Assembly: GCA_963750735.1 (NCBI GenBank)
Contig: CAVVRY010000019.1
Coordinates: 124,001 to 188,000, forward strand
From: JANTGF01 sp963750735
Lineage (GTDB): Bacteria > Bacteroidota > Bacteroidia > Bacteroidales > VadinHA17
Reading direction: 5' to 3'
DNA length: 64,000 nt
The notes below the pieces were generated by a model, which was not told where the DNA came from, searched no databases, and worked only from the letters and a program-made list of their open reading frames with translations. Shown in pieces: positions 55,282 through 62,787 of the stretch. The stretch's first letter is position 1. Each line of letters opens with the position of its first letter. The translations under genes and the position numbers were made by a program.

Positions 55282-56769
55282 TTAATTAGATTTAACTTTC
55301 TCTGAAATATATTTGTGTATACCTGCAGCCGCTCTTCTTCCATCACCCATAGCAAGAATGACTGTAGCTCCGCCTCTTACAATATCCCCACCCGCAAATA
55401 TATCAGGAATTGAGGATTGCATGGTCTCAGGATCCACTTCAATGGTGTGCCAGTCGCTCACCTTTAAATCAGGCAGGGCAGTTGGTATCAATGGATTTGG
55501 AGAAACTCCAACACTTACTATAACTGTATCTACATCAATATCAAATTCAGAATTTTCAATAACAATAGGTCTTCGGCGGCCTGAGGAATCAGGTTCACCC
55601 AATTTCATTTTCTGGACCCGCATTTTGTTTACACGACCCTCTTTATCTGCAAAATATTCTACTGGATTATGAAGATTCATGAACTCAATACCTTCTTCAA
55701 TGGCGTGCTTAACCTCTTCAACCCTTGCAGGCATCTCCTCCCTCGACCTTCTATAGATAATCATGGCCCTTTCCGCCCCAAGTCTTTTTGCCGTCCGAAC
55801 TGAATCCATTGCAGTATTACCACCTCCAATTACAGCTACCTTATTGCCACTAAATACTGGTGTATCATACTTTTTATCAGAGGCATTCATTAAATTGACA
55901 CGGGTCAGATACTCATTTGATGAAAAGATATTGTTGTAGTTTTCACCTGGGATATTCATGAAATTTGGCAATCCTGCTCCACTTCCAACAAAGAAAGCTT
56001 GAAAACCCAATTCCTTTAGGTCATCTATTGAAACTGTTTTTCCAATAATGAAATTTTTCTTGAATTTAACACCCATCTTTTTCATATTATCAATTTCAAC
56101 ATCGACAACACTATTGGGCAAACGGAACTCAGGTATACCGTATTTCAAAACCCCTCCAATTTCATGCAAAGCTTCAAAGACAGTAACGTCATATCCCCAT
56201 TTTGCCAGGTCCCCTGCACATGCAAGTCCAGCTGGTCCAGATCCAATAATTGCCACTTTAGTTCCAATAGGTGCTGAAACCTCAGGAATAGACATTTTTC
56301 CACTTCCCTGTTCAAAATCTGCTGCAAATCTTTCCAGGTGTCCAATAGCAACCGGGTCCTTTTTAAGGGATATAGTATAGAAACATTTTTCCTCACATTG
56401 TTTTTCCTGAGGGCAAACTCGTCCACAAACTGCAGGTAGTGTATTTGTCTCTTTAAGAACTTTTGCAGCTTCAAGGAAATCTTCCTGCTCAATTCGTTTG
56501 ATGAATTTGGGAATATTAATTCCGACGGGACAGCCAGATATACATGTAGGATTAGCACAATCAAGGCAACGGCTAGCCTCAATAATTGCCTGTTCTGGAA
56601 CTAATCCCTTATTTACTTCCTCGGAATTTTTATTTCTGAGATTAGGATCGGCCTCAGGCATTGTTACTCTCTGTTTTTGTGTCCGATCCTTCGCTTTTAA
56701 AGATTTTCGGAGCTCAACTCGCCATTCCTGGCTGCGTTCTTCTTTTAAATATGCAGTAATATCTTCCAT
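55282..56769 (-). CDS. nfnB: NfnB / glutamate-synthase-small-subunit-like flavoprotein
   Basis: The large subunit of an NfnAB-type NADH-dependent ferredoxin:NADP oxidoreductase (495 residues). The N-terminus has two cysteine clusters for [4Fe-4S] centres (CLDCANPTCISGCPVGINIP and CGRVCPQEKQCEEKC), then an FAD site (KVAIIGSGPAGLACAGDLAK) and an NADP(H) site (NKVAVIGGGNTAMDSVRTAK), ending with the FAD-binding DIFAGGDIVRGGATVILAMG. Without nfnA it would be called GltD/GltA; the adjoining nfnA and absence of a glutamate synthase large subunit favour Nfn. I start at the ATG at 56769, one base after the nfnA stop. Confidence 0.9.
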   Translation of the reverse strand: MEDITAYLKEERSQEWRVELRKSLKAKDRTQKQRVTMPEADPNLRNKNSEEVNKGLVPEQAIIEASRCLDCANPTCISGCPVGINIPKFIKRIEQEDFLEAAKVLKETNTLPAVCGRVCPQEKQCEEKCFYTISLKKDPVAIGHLERFAADFEQGSGKMSIPEVSAPIGTKVAIIGSGPAGLACAGDLAKWGYDVTVFEALHEIGGVLKYGIPEFRLPNSVVDVEIDNMKKMGVKFKKNFIIGKTVSIDDLKELGFQAFFVGSGAGLPNFMNIPGENYNNIFSSNEYLTRVNLMNASDKKYDTPVFSGNKVAVIGGGNTAMDSVRTAKRLGAERAMIIYRRSREEMPARVEEVKHAIEEGIEFMNLHNPVEYFADKEGRVNKMRVQKMKLGEPDSSGRRRPIVIENSEFDIDVDTVIVSVGVSPNPLIPTALPDLKVSDWHTIEVDPETMQSSIPDIFAGGDIVRGGATVILAMGDGRRAAAGIHKYISEKVKSN

Positions 56770-56770
56770 A

Positions 56771-57598
56771 TTAAACCAAGGTTTTAGTATATTCCTCAAA
56801 AGCTTCTATTTCCTGATCCTTATAAGCACCAAGGCGTTGAAGCATTTGATCAAAATCAACTTTATGTGCATCGAATTCAGGACCGTCTACACATACAAAG
56901 CATGTTTTACCATCGACTGTTACACGACAGGCACCGCACATTCCTGTACCATCAACCATGATTGTATTTAAACTCGCTATAGTTGGGATATTGTATTTTT
57001 TTGTTGTCAGGGCTGCGAATTTCATCATGATAGCAGGTCCGATTACCACCGACATATCAACTTTTTCTCGTTTAATGACCTCTTCCATACCATGGGTTAC
57101 AAGGCCTTTTTGACCATAGGACCCATCATCAGTCATTATTATTAGTTCATCTGAGTGTTCACGCATCTGATCTTCTAGGATTATTAGATCCTTATTTCGA
57201 GCAGCCAGGACAGTTATAATTCTATTTCCAGCCTTTTTAAGTCCTTCCACAATTGGTAAAAGCGGCGCTACGCCCACTCCACCACCAGCGCATAATACGG
57301 TCCCCACTTTTTCTATATGTGTGGGAAGACCCATAGGACCAGCAACATCTTCTAGAAAATCACCTACATTTAGTTCTGTAAGCTTGTAAGATGAAACGCC
57401 TACTCTTTGAATGATAAGTGTAATGGTTCCATTTATCTCATCTGCACCTGCGATTGTAAGTGGTATTCTTTCACCCTTTTCGTCAACCCTGATTATGACA
57501 AAATGCCCTGGTTTTCTTGATTTTGCAATTTCAGGAGCCTCCAATACCAATTTAATCACATTCTCTGAGAAAAATTCTTTTTCTACAATTTTATTCAT
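56771..57598 (-). CDS. nfnA: NfnA / sulfide dehydrogenase-type FAD and [2Fe-2S] subunit
   Basis: The small subunit of Nfn (275 residues), a ferredoxin-NADP reductase-like protein related to PyrK. It has an FAD-binding barrel (GHFVIIRVDEKGERIPLTIA), an NAD(H)-binding fold (GTVLCAGGGVGVAPLLPIVE) and a C-terminal cysteine cluster for [2Fe-2S] (GTGMCGACRVTVDGKTCFVC). With nfnB it would couple NADH and reduced ferredoxin to NADP by flavin-based electron bifurcation, run in either direction. The gene stops one base before nfnB and faces pntA1 across a 249-bp divergent region. Confidence 0.92.
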   Translation of the reverse strand: MNKIVEKEFFSENVIKLVLEAPEIAKSRKPGHFVIIRVDEKGERIPLTIAGADEINGTITLIIQRVGVSSYKLTELNVGDFLEDVAGPMGLPTHIEKVGTVLCAGGGVGVAPLLPIVEGLKKAGNRIITVLAARNKDLIILEDQMREHSDELIIMTDDGSYGQKGLVTHGMEEVIKREKVDMSVVIGPAIMMKFAALTTKKYNIPTIASLNTIMVDGTGMCGACRVTVDGKTCFVCVDGPEFDAHKVDFDQMLQRLGAYKDQEIEAFEEYTKTLV

Positions 57599-57628
57599 CT
57601 CATGAATGGTTTATAAGTGTTAAGGAAA

Positions 57629-57636
57629 CAAAAATA
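57629..57636 (-). promoter_or_regulatory. Promoter -7 element of nfnA
   Basis: The minus strand reads TATTTTTG, matching TAnnTTTG, 30 bp before the start codon, with TTTA (57656-57659) at the -33 position. Confidence 0.5.
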
Positions 57637-57847
57637 TAAATTTAAAAATACCATGTAAAAATTTTTGCACAATGCTGTTTAATAACATATCAAAGGTATT
57701 AAAAGTAGAGTATACCTTCCCAGATAAAACCTTTTTTAAATAATTTAAGAATATTATTAACAAATTATCTGATTTTTGGGCAATTCATAAATTGTATTTA
57801 GTTTTTTAGGTCTTAAATTACTTTCTTTGCAAAAAATATTTATTCAA

Positions 57848-58972
57848 ATGGTTATAGGAATATTAAGTGAAGCAAACGCTGATAACAGGGTAGCATTGTT
57901 GCCTGAAAGTGTAAGTGTACTCATTAAAAAGAAGGTTAATGTCCTTGTAGAGAAAAATGCCGGGTTGAAGGCTTTTGCCTCTGATAAGGATTATGAAGAA
58001 GCTGGTGCTAAGGTCGAATCTCGTGTTAAGATCCTTGAAGAGTCTGATCTTTTATTAAAGGTTAATCCTTTGGAAATAGTTGAGGCATCTAAATTGAAGG
58101 GTAAAAAGGTACTGATTTCTGTAATGAATCCATTTTTCAATACTGAGCTTATAAAGGTGTTTAAGGAAAACGGCGTAACCACCTTTGGAATGGATGTTAT
58201 TCCCAGAACCTCAAGGGCTCAGGCTATGGATGTTCTATCATCGATGGCAACTGTGGCGGGGTATAAGGCAGTACTTGATGCTGCTGGTAAACTACCTAAC
58301 TTTTTCCCAATGTTTATGTCGGCAGCTGGTACAATACGCCCTTCAAAGGTTTTGATATTGGGTGCAGGAGTAGCAGGACTGCAAGCTGTGGCAACATCAC
58401 GTAAGTTGGGTGCAGTTGTTGAAGTTTTTGATGTAAGGGCAGCTGTAAAAGAAGAGGTGATGAGCCTTGGAGCTAAATTCGTTGAAGTTGAGGGTGCCGT
58501 TGATGAGGCATCTGCAGGTGGGTATGCTGTTGAGCAGACCGAGGAATTTAAAAAACGGCAGGCTCAGGCTATACATGATCATGCTTTAGGTTCAAATGTT
58601 GTTATCTGCACTGCTCAAATACCTGGAAGAAAAGCTCCTCTTTTAATTCACAAAGCTACCGTTGAAGAAATGAAACCGGGAACAGTAATAATTGACCTGG
58701 CGGCATCAACAGGTGGTAACTGTGAGCTGACAAAAAATGGAGAAGTTGTTGAGCACAATGGTGTTAGTATTGTTGGTAATTCGAATTATCCTTCTGAAAT
58801 GCCAAATGATGCAAGCCGCATGTTTGGTAAAAACTTAATGAATTTTCTGAATCTTTTAGTTGATGAAGAAGGAAATATGAATCTGAATTTTGAGGATGAT
58901 ATTGTGTTGGGAACTTGTATAACCCATAACAATGAAATCATTAATGAGAGAATTAAAGAATTTATTAAATAA
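57848..58972 (+). CDS. pntA: NAD(P) transhydrogenase subunit alpha 1 (domain I, NAD-binding)
   Basis: The cytosolic NAD(H)-binding part of the ion-translocating transhydrogenase (374 residues), related to alanine dehydrogenase. Signatures are the N-terminus (VIGILSEANADNRVALLPES), the Rossmann motif VLILGAGVAGLQAVATSRKL and VIIDLAASTGGNCELTKNG. The membrane part is encoded separately downstream, the split three-gene form (pntAa, pntAb, pntB) known from Rhodospirillum-type enzymes. I start at the ATG at 57848; a TTG seven codons upstream has no support. Confidence 0.94.
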   Translation: MVIGILSEANADNRVALLPESVSVLIKKKVNVLVEKNAGLKAFASDKDYEEAGAKVESRVKILEESDLLLKVNPLEIVEASKLKGKKVLISVMNPFFNTELIKVFKENGVTTFGMDVIPRTSRAQAMDVLSSMATVAGYKAVLDAAGKLPNFFPMFMSAAGTIRPSKVLILGAGVAGLQAVATSRKLGAVVEVFDVRAAVKEEVMSLGAKFVEVEGAVDEASAGGYAVEQTEEFKKRQAQAIHDHALGSNVVICTAQIPGRKAPLLIHKATVEEMKPGTVIIDLAASTGGNCELTKNGEVVEHNGVSIVGNSNYPSEMPNDASRMFGKNLMNFLNLLVDEEGNMNLNFEDDIVLGTCITHNNEIINERIKEFIK

Positions 58973-58983
58973 TAATAAAGATC

Positions 58984-59295
58984 ATGGAAACTGTTTTAAA
59001 GGCTTTTTATGAGAATAAGGATTTTATTTTCATTATAATTCTATCAATTTTTCTGGGTGTTGAGGTGATATCCAATGTGCCTGCGGTTTTGCATACCCCA
59101 CTGATGTCAGGGGCTAATGCAATTAGCGGGGTTATAATAATTGGAGGTATAATACTTGTGGGCCATGCTGATCTGACTCAAATATCAGTTAACCTGGTAT
59201 TGGGAATTTTTGCAGTATTGTTTGGCACTCTTAATGTTGCGGGTGGTTTTGTTGTTACTGACAGAATGCTTGAGATGTTTAAAAAGAAGAAATAA
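58984..59295 (+). CDS. NAD(P) transhydrogenase subunit alpha 2 (membrane part)
   Basis: A 103-residue membrane protein equal to the C-terminal helices of long PntA. Three helices are visible; HTPLMSGANAISGVIIIGGI is the conserved motif that lines the proton channel. It starts 11 bp after pntA and 86 bp before pntB, completing the split transhydrogenase. Confidence 0.93.
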   Translation: METVLKAFYENKDFIFIIILSIFLGVEVISNVPAVLHTPLMSGANAISGVIIIGGIILVGHADLTQISVNLVLGIFAVLFGTLNVAGGFVVTDRMLEMFKKKK

Positions 59296-59381
59296 AACAA
59301 TTACTCAAGGAAGGAATTGAATATTTCTACAGGTAAATGTTGAATAGAATTTTTTGCTGAAATAAATTAAAAGAAATAAAT

Positions 59382-60803
59382 ATGAATAATATAGTAGCGG
59401 GTTTAGGAGTATCATATGCAACTGTACTTCTTGAAATTAGTTATTTATTAGCCGCAGTCTTTTTTGTTGTTGGACTTAAATTTCAGAGCCATCCTCAATC
59501 TGCCCGAAAAGGTAATATCTGGGCAGCGAGTGGAATGGTTCTGGCTATGTTAACTACGCTGTTTTTGCACAAAAATGCACAGGGTGAGGGAATCTCCCTT
59601 GTCAATGGAATTGTAGTAGTATTAGCTATTGGTGTAGCTGCCGTTCTTGGTACAATAATAGCACGACGTGTTAAAATGACTGCAATGCCTGAACTGGTTT
59701 CATTTTTTAATGCTACCGGTGGTGGGGCCTCTGCTCTAGTTGCATTAATTGAGTTTTCAAATCCTGGTAATTCTTCAACCCTTGTAACCCTGCTTGGCCT
59801 GGTAATCGGCTCTGTTGCCTTTAGTGGTAGTTTAATTGCCTATGGTAAGCTCGATGGTAAAGTTGGAGACATATTTGCTAAATGGACAACCTATTTGAAC
59901 CTGTTTTTGCTTGCTGTAGTAATAGCATTTATTGTGTATATAATATTTGGTGGAGCAAGCTTTGAAATGCAAAAAACGCTGGTTCTTGTTTTGCTTGGAA
60001 TATCTCTAATTTATGGTGTAATGTTTGTAATGCCAATCGGTGGAGCAGACATGCCTGTTGTAATCTCATTGTTAAATTCATTAACAGGGATAGCAGCAGC
60101 AATGGGAGGTTTTATTTATCACAACATGGCAATGATTCTTGGAGGAATCCTTGTCGGTGCAGCTGGTACTATTTTGACATTTTTGATGTGTAAGGCAATG
60201 AACAGATCCTTGTTTAATGTAATTGTAGGTGCTTTTGGAGGAGGGGGAGCCAGTATTGATAGGGATCAGGGTACCATAAAGGAAATTACATTAAGTGATG
60301 CAAGTATATTATTAAGTTATTCACAAAAAGTAGTTATCGTACCTGGATATGGGCTGGCTGTTGCTCAGGCACAGCATATTTGCCATGAACTGGATACTCT
60401 TTTAGAAGAAAAGGGAGTGGAAGTTAAGTATGCTATTCATCCAGTAGCAGGTAGAATGCCAGGCCATATGAATGTGCTACTTGCAGAAGCCGACGTTCCG
60501 TATGAAAAACTAATTGAAATGGATGATATTAATCCATCCTTACCTAATACTGATGTGGTTATTGTAATCGGGGCGAATGATGTGGTCAATCCGGCAGCTC
60601 TGGATGATCCGTCAAGCCCTATTTATGGAATGCCAATTATTAAAACGCATGAAGCCAAAAATATTATTGTAATGAAAAGGGGAATGGGCAAGGGATATGC
60701 AGGTATTGAGAATTTCTTGTTTTTCAATGATAAAACAAGAATGCTTTTTGGTAATGCGAAAGATTCATTACAGAAACTTGTAACTGAAATTAATTCATTG
60801 TAA
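59382..60803 (+). CDS. pntB: NAD(P) transhydrogenase subunit beta
   Basis: The beta subunit (473 residues): nine or so membrane helices in residues 1-290 forming the proton path, then the cytosolic NADP(H)-binding domain III (KVVIVPGYGLAVAQAQHICH, AIHPVAGRMPGHMNVLLAEA, VVIVIGANDVVNPAALDDPS). It completes the enzyme that uses the ion gradient to reduce NADP with NADH. A strong terminator follows. Confidence 0.96.
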   Translation: MNNIVAGLGVSYATVLLEISYLLAAVFFVVGLKFQSHPQSARKGNIWAASGMVLAMLTTLFLHKNAQGEGISLVNGIVVVLAIGVAAVLGTIIARRVKMTAMPELVSFFNATGGGASALVALIEFSNPGNSSTLVTLLGLVIGSVAFSGSLIAYGKLDGKVGDIFAKWTTYLNLFLLAVVIAFIVYIIFGGASFEMQKTLVLVLLGISLIYGVMFVMPIGGADMPVVISLLNSLTGIAAAMGGFIYHNMAMILGGILVGAAGTILTFLMCKAMNRSLFNVIVGAFGGGGASIDRDQGTIKEITLSDASILLSYSQKVVIVPGYGLAVAQAQHICHELDTLLEEKGVEVKYAIHPVAGRMPGHMNVLLAEADVPYEKLIEMDDINPSLPNTDVVIVIGANDVVNPAALDDPSSPIYGMPIIKTHEAKNIIVMKRGMGKGYAGIENFLFFNDKTRMLFGNAKDSLQKLVTEINSL

Positions 60804-60833
60804 TAGATTACATAATTTTTACCAATAGATTTT

Positions 60834-60863
60834 AGAGGTGCTTTTTGGGCACCTCTTTTTTTT
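60834..60863 (+). terminator. Intrinsic terminator of the pnt operon
   Basis: AGAGGTGC and GCACCTCT form a perfect 8-bp stem with a 7-base loop, followed by eight T residues. It lies 31 bp after the pntB stop. Confidence 0.9.
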
Positions 60864-60933
60864 ATCAAATTTTAGGGTTAAAATCTTTCGATGAGAATAA
60901 AGAATATTATTTCGATAAGATGATCAGATATGC

Positions 60934-61608
60934 TTACAATTTTTCATCTACTATAATTGACATAGCTCCTTTATAAAAGAAGAAAGCGCTTATAGCCATT
61001 AAGCAATGACTGGTATCAAGATAATTAAACCAGGTATGTATGCTCCACTCATTCATGAAGATTAAGGCAGAAATAGCGGCGAAAAAAACGGCTATCAAAA
61101 AAAGCATACTTCCCCTGCTTTTGGTTTTATAATATATATAGGCACTAAAAGTGGCAACAAATAAAAGGAGTCCATAAGCAGAGTGGATTTCAACAAATAA
61201 AAAGTTAAGGGTTGAAAAGGTGAGTACCATAAAAGTCAGAAGTTCCACAATATTTAGTATTGCAAAGAACCTGGCAACTCGTGGCTTAATAAAATTTCTG
61301 GCATATTCTATTACTGCTCTTTCTATAAGGTTAATTGCCACCATACTGGTCCACCAACCTGGAAGCTTCCATCCAAATGAAAATAGATAGAAGAAACCAT
61401 GTCCAATAAGTCCACCTATGGCAGTAGCTGAGCCCATCATTAAGAAATAATACTTTAAATACTGATGTAGTGGTGTTTTCTTTGAGACTTTGTTTATTCT
61501 AAAAAATGCATAATAACAAACAGCTGTAACCAATAGGTCAGTTATAGTTGTTATCGGTTCATCAATTCTTAATCCTAAAATTTCTACGGAGGGTTGTGGT
61601 AGGACCAT
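60934..61608 (-). CDS. Seven-helix membrane protein of unknown function
   Basis: A 224-residue protein with about seven hydrophobic helices and scattered conserved-looking histidines (IGGLIGHGFFYLF, FVEIHSAYGLLLF, HTWFNYLDTSHCLMAIS). The pattern of histidines near helix ends, with HTWFNYLDTSHCLM in the last helices, recalls the CREST superfamily (ceramidases, PAQR receptors), in which histidines bind zinc; this is my reading, not an assignment. The gene stands between convergent pntB and the divergent phosphotriesterase-family gene. No partner is obvious. Confidence 0.65.
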   Translation of the reverse strand: MVLPQPSVEILGLRIDEPITTITDLLVTAVCYYAFFRINKVSKKTPLHQYLKYYFLMMGSATAIGGLIGHGFFYLFSFGWKLPGWWTSMVAINLIERAVIEYARNFIKPRVARFFAILNIVELLTFMVLTFSTLNFLFVEIHSAYGLLLFVATFSAYIYYKTKSRGSMLFLIAVFFAAISALIFMNEWSIHTWFNYLDTSHCLMAISAFFFYKGAMSIIVDEKL

Positions 61609-61753
61609 GAAGTGTTTTTGTACTATTTGTTAATGAATAAGGACTGCTTAATTAAAATTCAAATATATTTTTTTTTATTATTTTTAACTAATAAGATTAG
61701 TTCCACGCGGAATCTTTTAAATAAATATTACGAATTAATTCCAGGATGCTTTA

Positions 61754-62771
61754 ATGAAACGAATAAGCTTTATTCGAAATGGAAGTTTATTGTTAGCTTC
61801 TTTTTTTCTTCCCTCTTATTATAGGAGGCCGAAGTTAAAAATTTCTACAGTAAAAGGGTTCGTAGATGCAGGAAAAGTTGGAGTCTGTCTTGAACATGAG
61901 CATATTCTCGTTGATTTTATTGGTGCTGAGAAGTATGATCCAACCAGATGGGATAGGGCTCAGGTAGTTGAAAAAGTAATCCCTTACCTTATGGAATTGA
62001 AGAAAAATGGTTGTGCAACACTTATGGAATGTACACCTGAATATTTAGGAAGAGATGTGAATATTATTGCATGAATTGTCTGAGAAAACTGGATTGAATA
62101 TTTTAACAAACACTGGCTATTATGGTGCAGGAAACAATAAGTACATTCCAGAAAAGGTCTTTAATATAAGTGCAAAACAGTTAGCTGAAATTTGGATAAA
62201 GGAATATGAAGAGGGGATACAGGGCACCTCCATTAAGCCCGGATTTATAAAGATTGGAGTGAATCCGGGGCCATTGAGTGATTTTCATGAGAAACTTGTT
62301 AGGTCAGCCGGTCTTACTCATTTAAGTACTGGATTAACAATAACTTCTCACACAGGCCCTGCAGTAACTGCATTTAGTGAAATTGATGTTTTAAAGAAAA
62401 TAGGTGTTCATCCTTCCGCTTTTATTTGGATCCATGCCCAGAATGAAAATGAATGGGTGACATACGTTAAAGCAGCAAAAATGGGGGCGTGGATTAGTCT
62501 GGATGGTTTGAATGATGAAAATGTGAATGAATACATAGAACGCCTATTCTATATGAAAGACAATGGGCTTCTTGAAAAAACACTTGTTTCACATGATGCT
62601 GGTTGGTACGATCCTGGGAAGCCAGAAGGCGGCACTTTTAGGAACTTCAACACTTTATTTGAGAAATTAATTCCCCAATTAAAAAGTAAAGGATTTACTC
62701 AAGAAGAAATTAATCAAATAATGATTAGTAATCCTGTCAATGCTTTTTCTATTCGTGTTAGAAAGATCTGA
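61754..62771 (+). CDS. Phosphotriesterase-family metal hydrolase, with a frameshift
   Basis: A TIM-barrel hydrolase of the amidohydrolase superfamily, about 338 residues if joined. Ligands of the binuclear metal site are all present: HxH in CLEHEHILVDF, the bridging lysine in GFIKIGVNPG, His in ITSHTGPA, His in IWIHAQNE and Asp in LVSHDAGWY. Residues 1-22 may be an exported-protein leader (basic start, hydrophobic LLLASFFLP). The frame breaks after codon 103; removing one base near 62063 joins GRDVN to LLHELSEKTGLNI. Natural members are lactonases, so organophosphate activity should not be assumed. It starts divergently from the seven-helix protein gene. Confidence 0.85.
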
Positions 62772-62787
62772 AAATAGCTACCCTCTT

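Noticed and set aside
55282..56769. Small subunit of glutamate synthase (GltD)
   Set aside because: No large subunit is adjacent, while nfnA is one base upstream; the pair fits NfnAB better. Similarity alone cannot exclude a glutamate-synthase role.
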